DNA of 5,135 nucleotides. Origin: an uncultured Eubacteriales bacterium (GTDB taxonomy: Bacteria > Bacillota > Clostridia > Oscillospirales > Oscillospiraceae). The DNA lies in NCBI GenBank assembly GCA_905210385.1, contig CAJLWS010000120.1:1-5135 (forward strand). The letters are read 5' to 3'. Both the position numbers and the translations under genes were made by a program. Below, in pieces: positions 1 to 4,368 of the stretch. Within the stretch, counting starts at the first letter, position 1. Every line of letters begins with the position of its first letter. Under the pieces are notes generated by a model, which saw nothing but the letters and a program-made list of their open reading frames with translations, did no database searches and had not been told where the DNA came from.

Positions 1-104
1 TTAGTTGGCTTTCTCCGAACGAATTCACTGTCCAATATGTTTGACAAACCTACATATGCTAGGCTGGGAATTGAGAATATAGTATAGCACATTTGATGGG
101 GTTG

Positions 105-113
105 TGGTATACT
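105..113 (+). promoter_or_regulatory. Candidate extended -10 promoter for tsaE-tsaB(-upp)
   Basis: TGG followed by TATACT (108-113) forms an extended -10 element about 50 bases before the tsaE start. The -35 region at 17 bases (85-90, TAGCAC) is poor, so recognition would rest on the TG extension. A second, weaker pair is TTGATG (93-98), 17 bases, TTTATA (116-121). The region is AT-rich compared with the genes beside it. A perfect TTGACA at 41-46 has no good -10 at the proper distance. Inferred from sequence only. Confidence 0.5.
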
Positions 114-163
114 GTTTTATAAGAGTTTTCACTTTATTTAAAGAGCGTGGAGGAGATTACGGC

Positions 164-589
164 ATGAAAGTTGTCACCCACAGCCCGGAGGAGACCCGGG
201 CGCTGGGAGAGCGATTGGCTGGGACGCTGGGTCCCGGCACGGTGGTGGCATTTACCGGGGACCTGGGGGCGGGGAAAACCGCGTTCATCTCCGGCATGGC
301 TAGAGGACTTGGAATTGAGGAGCGGGTGACCAGTCCCACCTTTACCATTGTCAATGAGTATGAGGGCGGACGGCTACCCCTGTTCCATTTTGACATGTAC
401 CGCCTAGGCAGCGCCGATGAGCTGTTCCACATTGGCTGGGAGGACTACCTGGCCCGGGGGGGCGTGTGCGCCGTGGAGTGGAGCGAGAACGTGGCCGAGG
501 CCATCGAAGATGACGCTGTGCGGGTGGACATTGCCCGAGGGGAAGACGAGAACAGCAGAGTGATCCACATTGAGGGGGTGGCACTGTGA
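164..589 (+). CDS. tsaE: TsaE, ATPase of the tRNA t6A37 modification complex
   Basis: TsaE (YjeE family) is a cytoplasmic P-loop ATPase that works with TsaB and TsaD to move threonylcarbamoyl from TC-AMP onto A37 of ANN-decoding tRNAs. The 141-residue product is close to the usual family length. The Walker A loop G32-D-L-G-A-G-K38-T39 is intact, followed by the family motif around S57-P-T-F60, the H75-F-D-M-Y-R-L81 segment and V104-E-W-S-E108. I chose ATG 164 because GGAGGAG (149-155) lies 8 bases upstream and the product then begins directly with the expected first strand. An in-frame GTG at 104 would add 20 residues with no family support and would overlap the likely promoter. The stop overlaps the tsaB start by 4 bases, so the two are probably translationally coupled. 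Function comes from family knowledge; motifs are seen directly. Confidence 0.97.
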   Translation: MKVVTHSPEETRALGERLAGTLGPGTVVAFTGDLGAGKTAFISGMARGLGIEERVTSPTFTIVNEYEGGRLPLFHFDMYRLGSADELFHIGWEDYLARGGVCAVEWSENVAEAIEDDAVRVDIARGEDENSRVIHIEGVAL

Positions 590-1296
590 GGATTCTGGCG
601 TTGGAGACCTCGGCGGTCACCGCGTCGGTGGCCGTCACGGAGGATGAAAAGCTGCTGGCCCAGTATTTTCAGAACAGCGGCCTGACCCATTCCGCCACCC
701 TGATGCCCATGGCGACTGCCCTGCTGGAGAACACCGGGCTGACGCTGGAGGAGATGGACGTCATCGCGGTGGCTACGGGTCCGGGGTCCTTTACGGGGAT
801 TCGGATCGGCGTGGCCGCCGCCAAGGGGCTGGCCTGGCCGGGGGACAAACCCTGCGCGCCCTGCTCCACCTTGGAGTCCATGGCCTGGCAGTGCGCCCAC
901 CTGGACGGGGAGATCTGCGCGGTGATGGACGCCCGGCGCAATCAGGTCTATAACGCCCGCTTTCTGGCTCAGGATGGAAACCTGACCCGGCTGACCCCGG
1001 ACCGGGCAGTGGGATTGGACGAGTTGACCGCTGAAGTGGAAAAATCCGGGAAGACACAGATTCTGGTTGGAGACGGGACAGCTTTGTGCTATAATGCCTT
1101 TAAGGCGGCTGGGATTCCGACCAGGCGGATGCCGCCCAACCTGGTCTTCCAGACCGCTTGGGGTGTGGCCAGGGCGGCCCTCCGGCTGGCCAGGGCGGGG
1201 GAGCTGGTTCCCGCTGGCCGGCTATCTCCTCAGTATCACAGGCTCAGCCAGGCGGAACGGGAGCGCCTGGAGCGTATGGGACAAAACAAATCATGA
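586..1296 (+). CDS. tsaB: TsaB, tRNA t6A37 modification scaffold subunit
   Basis: TsaB (YeaZ) is an ASKHA-fold protein lacking its own catalysis. It dimerises with TsaD and binds TsaE to form the bacterial threonylcarbamoyl-transfer complex. The product is 236 residues, within the family range. It opens with the typical first strand (I3-L-A-L-E-T-S9), carries T34-H-S36 and the hallmark G65-P-G-S-F-T-G-I-R-I-G75, and ends with the common Y-x-R-x-S-Q-A-E-R-E type tail. The start is GTG 586, preceded 7 bases upstream by AGGGGG (573-578) lying inside the tsaE end, and it shares GTGA with the tsaE stop. In many Firmicutes rimI and tsaD follow in the same operon; here upp follows after 17 bases, so TsaD must be encoded elsewhere. 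No missing key motif was seen. Confidence 0.96.
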   Translation: MRILALETSAVTASVAVTEDEKLLAQYFQNSGLTHSATLMPMATALLENTGLTLEEMDVIAVATGPGSFTGIRIGVAAAKGLAWPGDKPCAPCSTLESMAWQCAHLDGEICAVMDARRNQVYNARFLAQDGNLTRLTPDRAVGLDELTAEVEKSGKTQILVGDGTALCYNAFKAAGIPTRRMPPNLVFQTAWGVARAALRLARAGELVPAGRLSPQYHRLSQAERERLERMGQNKS

Positions 1297-1313
1297 AAAG
1301 GGGAATTGCGACC

Positions 1314-1943
1314 ATGGAAAAGGTACATATTCTGGATCATCCACTGCTGCAGCACAAGCTGTCCATCCTCCGGGACAAGAACACCGGAGTCAAAGAGTTC
1401 CGAGAGATCGTCTCCGAGATGGCTGCCCTGGAGTGCTACGAGGCCACCCGGGACCTGCCCCTGAAGGACGTGGAGATCGAGACCCCCATCGCCAAGGGCA
1501 CCTTTAAGGCCCTGGCGGGCAAGAAGCTGGCCATCGTGCCCATTCTTCGGGCGGGGCTGGGCATGGTGGATGGGATTCTGAACCTGATTCCCTCGGCCAA
1601 GGTAGGCCATATCGGCCTGTACCGGGATCCGGAGACCCATGCCCCGGTGGAGTACTACTGCAAGATGCCCCAGGACATCGCCGAGCGGGACGTCATCGTG
1701 CTGGACCCCATGCTGGCCACCGGCGGTTCCGCCTCTGCAGCCATCACCTTCCTGAAGGGCTACGGCTGCAAGCACATCAAGCTGATGAACATCCTGGCCG
1801 CCCCGGAGGGGATCGCCTGCATCCAGAAGGACCACCCGGATGTGGACATCTATGTGGCCGCTGTGGATGAGAAGCTCAACGAGCACGCCTACATCGTCCC
1901 CGGCCTGGGCGACGCCGGCGACCGCATCTTCGGAACCAAGTGA
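1314..1943 (+). CDS. upp: Uracil phosphoribosyltransferase (UPRT)
   Basis: UPRT converts uracil and PRPP to UMP and pyrophosphate, the key step of pyrimidine salvage in the cytoplasm. From ATG 1314 the product is 209 residues, the typical bacterial UPRT length. P76-I-L-R-A-G-L-G-M84 is the conserved active-site segment, V129-L-D-P-M-L-A-T-G-G-S-A140 is the PRPP-binding loop, and Y193-I-V-P-G-L-G-D-A-G-D-R204 with the terminal I-F-G-T is the uracil-binding C-terminal region. AAAAGGGG (1296-1303) sits 10 bases before this ATG. An in-frame ATG at 1293, overlapping the tsaB stop as ATGA, would add seven residues but lacks its own good ribosome site, so I prefer 1314. The gene lies 17 bases after tsaB and is probably co-transcribed with it. 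A strong terminator begins 7 bases after its stop. Confidence 0.98.
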   Translation: MEKVHILDHPLLQHKLSILRDKNTGVKEFREIVSEMAALECYEATRDLPLKDVEIETPIAKGTFKALAGKKLAIVPILRAGLGMVDGILNLIPSAKVGHIGLYRDPETHAPVEYYCKMPQDIAERDVIVLDPMLATGGSASAAITFLKGYGCKHIKLMNILAAPEGIACIQKDHPDVDIYVAAVDEKLNEHAYIVPGLGDAGDRIFGTK

Positions 1944-1950
1944 CGCCCAT

Positions 1951-1980
1951 AAAAAAGCACCCCACCCGGGGTGCTTTTTT
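1951..1980. terminator. Bidirectional intrinsic terminator between upp and nrdR
   Basis: A7-bp perfect stem GCACCCC (1957-1963) and GGGGTGC (1968-1974) with a four-base loop is flanked by six A (1951-1956) and six T (1975-1980). The symmetry gives a U-run on either strand. It stands 7 bases after the upp stop and 4 bases after the end of convergent nrdR, so it probably ends both transcripts. Confidence 0.93.
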
Positions 1981-1984
1981 ATCC

Positions 1985-2440
1985 TCATTTTTCCTTGAGC
2001 AGCTTGTTCAGCTCCTCCATAAAGGTATTGATGTCCTTGAACTGGCGATAGACGGAGGCGAAGCGCACGTAGGAAACCTCGTCCACATCCTTCAGCTTCT
2101 CCATGACCAGCTCCCCGATCTCCGTGCTGGGGATCTCCCGCTCCATCTCGTTCTGGAGGGATTGCTCGATCTCGTCGGCCAGCCGCTCCAGGGTGGAGAC
2201 GGGGACGGAGCGCTTCTCGCAGGCCTTGAGCATACTGCCCAGCAGCTTGGCCTTGTCGAAGGCCTGCCGGCTGCCGTCCCGCTTGATCACCACCAGGGGC
2301 AGACTCTCCACGGTCTCATAGGTGGTAAAGCGTTTGTGGCACTCCAGACATTCCCGGCGGCGGCGGATGGAGCTGCCCTCATCAGCGGGACGGGAGTCCA
2401 CCACCTTGCTCTCCGGATGGGAGCAGAAGGGACATTTCAT
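1985..2440 (-). CDS. nrdR: NrdR, transcriptional repressor of ribonucleotide reductase genes
   Basis: NrdR is a nucleotide-sensing repressor that binds NrdR boxes upstream of nrd operons, loading ATP or dATP on its ATP-cone domain. The product is 151 residues, the usual length. The N-terminal zinc ribbon is complete with C3-x2-C6 and C31-x2-C34, separated by an R-rich strand (I25-R-R-R-R29), and followed by K36-R-F-T-T-Y-E42. The ATP-cone begins near P47, with V50-I-K-R-D-G-S-R57, and includes Y-V-R-F-A-S-V-Y-R-Q-F near the end. The start ATG (2438-2440) follows AAAGGGTGAGGTG on the - strand; the purine-rich core is rather close to the ATG. The gene stands alone, convergent to upp. I see no convincing NrdR box in its own upstream region. 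Identity is very secure. Confidence 0.98.
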   Translation of the reverse strand: MKCPFCSHPESKVVDSRPADEGSSIRRRRECLECHKRFTTYETVESLPLVVIKRDGSRQAFDKAKLLGSMLKACEKRSVPVSTLERLADEIEQSLQNEMEREIPSTEIGELVMEKLKDVDEVSYVRFASVYRQFKDINTFMEELNKLLKEK

Positions 2441-2508
2441 AACACCTCACCCTTTCATTCAGGATCCATTCTCTCTGCAAGATTGGATATTTGCGCAATG
2501 TTATCAGT

Positions 2509-2517
2509 ATTATAGCA
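2509..2517 (-). promoter_or_regulatory. Extended -10 promoter of nrdR
   Basis: On the - strand the sequence reads TGC then TATAAT (consensus -10, 2509-2514), about 70 bases before the nrdR ATG. The -35 position at 17 bases (2532-2537, TACCCA) matches poorly, so this would be an extended -10 promoter. A 9-bp inverted repeat (2461-2469 and 2517-2525) touches its upstream edge. Confidence 0.7.
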
Positions 2518-2544
2518 TGGATCCTTGCCCTTGGGTATTCTTTT

Positions 2545-2572
2545 TTGGAAAAATATTTTAGCCGGGTATAAA
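2545..2572 (+). promoter_or_regulatory. Candidate sigma-A-type promoter for the small-protein unit
   Basis: TTGGAA (2545-2550), 16 bases, then TATAAA (2567-2572) gives a fair vegetative promoter facing away from nrdR, about 44 bases before the 45-residue small gene. An overlapping alternative resembles the forespore sigma-G pattern: GTATA (2566-2570), 18 bases, AATACTT (2589-2595). Sequence alone cannot decide between them. Confidence 0.4.
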
Positions 2573-2603
2573 GCGGGAATGGGGGAGGAATACTTAGGAC
2601 AGT

Positions 2604-2609
2604 GAGGTG
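2604..2609 (+). promoter_or_regulatory. Ribosome binding site of the 45-residue small gene
   Basis: GAGGTG lies 6 bases before GTG 2616. It is the main evidence that this short frame is translated and that a GTG codon is its start. The nrdR start has a similar GAGGTG. Confidence 0.6.
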
Positions 2610-2615
2610 ATAATT

Positions 2616-2753
2616 GTGGAAACCAATCGCACCCCCTCCCAGGGGAAAAACCAGTGCCCCGAGAACAAGAAGGGCCCTGAGAATAAGAAGCGGCCCGAGT
2701 CCAAGAAGGAGCAGGGTCCCGAGAACCGGAACCCCATGAACAAGGGCTATTAA
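2616..2753 (+). CDS. Small K/E/N/P-rich repeat protein, 45 residues, unknown function
   Basis: I do not recognise this gene. The frame starts at GTG 2616 with GAGGTG 6 bases upstream and stops at TAA 2751. The product is strikingly hydrophilic: 8 K, 7 N, 6 E, 6 P and 3 R in 45 residues, with no A, V, I, L, F, W, D or H. A short unit repeats four times: P15-E-N-K-K19, P21-E-N-K-K25, P27-E-S-K-K31 and P35-E-N-R-N39, spaced 6, 6 and 8 residues apart. One cysteine (C14) precedes the first unit. No signal peptide or membrane segment is visible; it is probably disordered and cytoplasmic. The codons use the third-position C/G bias seen in neighbours, which favours a real gene. It is followed by a hairpin and a second small gene. 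A basic small protein binding nucleic acid, or a spore core protein, is possible but unproven. Confidence 0.62.
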   Translation: METNRTPSQGKNQCPENKKGPENKKRPESKKEQGPENRNPMNKGY

Positions 2754-2763
2754 ACGAAACGGA

Positions 2764-2799
2764 CACACGGGCGGGGGGCGCTGGCCCTCCGCCTGTGTG
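2764..2799 (+). repeat. GC-rich hairpin between the two small genes
   Basis: Arms 2764-2779 and 2784-2799 pair over 16 bp with two G-U wobbles around a GCTG loop. It begins 10 bases after the stop of the 45-residue gene and ends just before the GGAAGGGAAGAG ribosome site of the next gene. No T-run follows, so it is not a standard terminator. It may limit read-through, protect the upstream message end or tune translation of the downstream gene; these roles are inference. Confidence 0.6.
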
Positions 2800-2816
2800 C
2801 TGGAAGGGAAGAGAAA

Positions 2817-3008
2817 ATGGGAAAGCGAGGGAAATCTCCGGGAAAGGTGAACCGGGAAATGCCAAAGTACCGCAGGCCGGAGTATGATCGTCTGTCCGAC
2901 GTGGCGGCGGGCAGAGTACAGGCCGGGCCGCAGTCCACGCCGCCCAGGGCGGGAACGGAGCTGGACGACTGGCAGGATCCGGACCTATTCCATTCACCAG
3001 AGCTGTAA
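2817..3008 (+). CDS. Small charged protein, 63 residues, unknown function
   Basis: I do not recognise this protein. ATG 2817 follows a strong purine-rich site (GGAAGGGAAGAG, 2802-2813). The product is polarised in charge: residues 3-25 hold nine K or R (K3, R4, K6, K10, R13, K17, R19, R20, R25), while residues 48-62 hold six D or E around D50-D51-W52. The middle is rich in G, P, A and S. There is no signal peptide, membrane helix or cysteine. It lies 63 bases after the 45-residue gene on the same strand, so the two may share a transcript, separated by a GC-rich hairpin. Its stop codon is part of the terminator stem at 3003-3038, which supports it as the last gene of this unit. A nucleic-acid-binding N-terminus is conceivable, but no domain can be named. 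Confidence 0.65.
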   Translation: MGKRGKSPGKVNREMPKYRRPEYDRLSDVAAGRVQAGPQSTPPRAGTELDDWQDPDLFHSPEL

Positions 3009-3038
3009 AAAACGGGGCGCAAGCCCCGTTTTTTACAG
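3003..3038. terminator. Perfect 16-bp bidirectional terminator containing both convergent stop codons
   Basis: CTGTAAAAAACGGGGC (3003-3018) pairs exactly with GCCCCGTTTTTTACAG (3023-3038) around a GCAA tetraloop (GNRA type). A- and T-runs on the two arms give a U-run in either direction. The TAA of the 63-residue gene (3006-3008) lies in the left arm and the TAA of the DUF4363 gene (3033-3035, - strand) in the right arm, so both genes end inside the structure. Confidence 0.93.
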
Positions 3039-3416
3039 CAGATTTTTCAAGGTGGGCAGTTCTCCCTCTAAGATCAGCTCCAGCTGGTTGACCAGCCGGG
3101 CGCACACCGCGGCGCACTCCCCGGAGTCCTCCCGGGAGGAGAGATAGGCGATGGCCTCGTGAAAGGAGGAGCGAACGGCGTCGATGTCCGTGTGCCGGAG
3201 GGTGACATGAAGGTAGAAGTCATGCGTTTCCCAATCCTGATAGGCGTCCTCAATGAGAGCCTGCGCCCCGTCCCAGTCCTCCTGGATGAGGGCCTGCCGG
3301 GCCTGCTCCAGCTGTCCGGCCATCCGGCTGGTGATCCGGTCCAGAGCCAGGACGTGAAGGGCCGACAGCCCAGCCAGGACGGCGATCAGCGCCGCCGCGG
3401 CCCACAGGCGCCTCAT
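3033..3416 (-). CDS. DUF4363-family membrane-anchored protein, partner of YetF-like protein
   Basis: The 127-residue product matches what I know of the DUF4363 family of Clostridia, which often lies directly beside a DUF421/YetF gene. A single hydrophobic helix (about L4-L25) follows M-R-R and would act as an uncleaved membrane anchor, with the rest probably outside the membrane. The remainder is helical and charged, with W48, W62 and the H74-V-T-L-R-H-T-D-I-D83 segment, and it ends in E-x-x-T-L-K-N-L-L, a tail typical of the family. ATG 3416 has GGAGG (3423-3427) 6 bases upstream on the - strand and overlaps the yetF-like stop as ATGA, so translation is probably coupled. Molecular function is unknown. 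The assignment is from remembered family features and context, without a search. Confidence 0.82.
   Translation of the reverse strand: MRRLWAAAALIAVLAGLSALHVLALDRITSRMAGQLEQARQALIQEDWDGAQALIEDAYQDWETHDFYLHVTLRHTDIDAVRSSFHEAIAYLSSREDSGECAAVCARLVNQLELILEGELPTLKNLL
3413..3416 (-). other. ATGA start-stop overlap, yetF-like/DUF4363
   Basis: The TGA of the upstream gene and the ATG of the downstream gene share ATGA on the - strand. With GGAGG (3423-3427) inside the upstream gene, this supports translational coupling and a roughly matched output of the two membrane proteins. Confidence 0.85.
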
Positions 3417-4093
3417 GCCGCCCCTCCCTTTCGGATGCAGTAGGTGTTGCCTGATTGGTCCACGGTGAGCAGGAATACCTGGGTAGGGGAGGAGAGGCCT
3501 CGGGCGGCCAGCTGCTTGTCCAGCCAGCGCCGCTCATAGCCCCGGCTCTTCAGATTCTGGTCCAGCAGGCGGCCGTCGCTGATGAGGATGACCGGCAGGC
3601 CCGTCTCCTGGGGCTGGAGGTCCAGCTGGGCGCAGGTGGGCGGCTTCTGTTCGGCATAGGGCAGCACGGACAGCTGCCCGTTGGTCTCCAGGATGGCGAA
3701 CTTGATGGCCTGGAAGTCGGTGTAGCCCTGGATGCGCAGCTCCTCCATCAGCTCGTCCACGGTGAGTCGGTTTTTCCGAAGCTCCTGCTCCAGCACCAGC
3801 CCGTCCTGGATGACCACGCTGGGCCGCCCGCACAGCAGGGCGCGGAAGCGGATGGATTTGGCGGACAGCACGGACAGGATGGTTGCCACTGCCAGCAGGA
3901 TCACAATGGGGATTAGGCCGGACAGCAGGGGGATGCCGTTGTCCTGCATGGGGACGGAGGCCAGGTCGGCGATGATGAGGGCCAGGGTCAGCTCGGAGGG
4001 CTCCAGCTCTCCAACCTGACGCTTGCCCAGCAGGCGGATGCCCACAATGATGAGCAAGTAGAGCACCACGGTGCGGATCAATACCACAAACAT
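3413..4093 (-). CDS. YetF-like DUF421 membrane protein
   Basis: The 226-residue product is a DUF421/YetF family membrane protein. Hydrophobic helices lie near residues 3-22, 35-49 and 54-77. The family signature L22-G-K-R-Q-V-G-E-L-E-P-S-E-L35 is clear and is followed by the cytoplasmic domain, with G89-R-P-S-V-V-I95-Q-D-G98, the L110-T-V-D-E-L-M-E-E-L119 helix and F132-A-I-L-E-T-N-G-Q-L-S-V-L-P145. Relatives in Bacillus and Clostridium include several spore-membrane proteins; whether this one acts in spores is not shown here. ATG 4093 has GAGGTGA (4098-4104) four bases upstream on the - strand. It is the first gene of a two-gene operon with the DUF4363 gene (4-base ATGA overlap) and divergent from carA. 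I could not assign a convincing promoter in the short upstream stretch. Confidence 0.94.
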   Translation of the reverse strand: MFVVLIRTVVLYLLIIVGIRLLGKRQVGELEPSELTLALIIADLASVPMQDNGIPLLSGLIPIVILLAVATILSVLSAKSIRFRALLCGRPSVVIQDGLVLEQELRKNRLTVDELMEELRIQGYTDFQAIKFAILETNGQLSVLPYAEQKPPTCAQLDLQPQETGLPVILISDGRLLDQNLKSRGYERRWLDKQLAARGLSSPTQVFLLTVDQSGNTYCIRKGGAA

Positions 4094-4219
4094 CGGATCA
4101 CCTCATATCAATGGAAGGGTTCGCTCTTGATCATTTTGCCCGTGAAGGGCGGGGGATATGCCGGCTCCTTGTCCAAAACCACTTTTTTTGAGGGAAGGCG
4201 AAAAAAACGGAAAGTGCGC

Positions 4220-4248
4220 CTTGCCTTTTGAGAAAAGATACGCTAAGA
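4220..4248 (+). promoter_or_regulatory. Candidate promoter of carA
   Basis: TTGCCT (4220-4225), 17 bases, TAAGAT (4243-4248) matches the vegetative consensus at 4 of 6 positions in each box. A start near 4255 would give a leader of roughly 115 bases before TTG 4369, enough for the structures at 4284-4349. The rest of the 275-bp gap upstream (4094-4219) shows only A- and T-runs and no recognisable gene. Confidence 0.45.
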
Positions 4249-4283
4249 TAGATGGGATAAAAGCATCATTGTGTTGTGAAAAG

Positions 4284-4349
4284 CAGCGCATGGCCGCCCT
4301 GGACCGTTCCTGCACCGGCAGGAGGCGCTGTCTGTGGGGCGGCTTTTTT
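4284..4349 (+). promoter_or_regulatory. Attenuator-like leader of carA with competing stems
   Basis: GCCGCCC (4293-4299) pairs exactly with GGGCGGC (4337-4343), followed at once by TTTTTT (4344-4349), like an intrinsic terminator with a large 37-base loop. An inner hairpin TCCTGC/GCAGGA (4308-4313 and 4318-4323, ACCG loop) lies inside it. A different pairing, CAGCGC (4284-4289) with GCGCTG (4325-4330), cannot coexist with the terminator in a simple nested fold because the arms interleave, so it could act as an antiterminator. The T-run ends about 20 bases before the carA start. I see no typical PyrR-binding loop sequence, so the signal is unknown. Pairings are seen in the sequence; the switch is inference. 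Confidence 0.5.
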
Positions 4350-4368
4350 GGAAAGGCGGGGAAGTGTA

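Noticed and set aside
41..46. Perfect TTGACA as a -35 box
   Set aside because: No acceptable -10 lies 15-19 bases downstream; it is part of a short palindrome instead.
104..163. N-terminal extension of TsaE from GTG 104
   Set aside because: It would overlap the likely -10 (108-113), has no ribosome site, and adds residues foreign to the family; ATG 164 has a strong GGAGGAG.
1236..1988. 250-codon open frame on the - strand opposite upp
   Set aside because: It is antisense to a certain upp, crosses the bidirectional terminator and resembles no protein; the open frame follows from codon bias of upp.
2455..3117. 220-codon - strand open frame across the two small genes
   Set aside because: It runs through the perfect terminator at 3003-3038 and over the nrdR promoter region, has a low-complexity P/R/S-rich product, and lacks a ribosome site as good as those of the + strand small genes.
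4284..4349. PyrR-binding attenuator
   Set aside because: The inner hairpin has an ACCG loop and lacks the conserved purine-rich PyrR loop sequence, so I do not name PyrR although an attenuator is likely.
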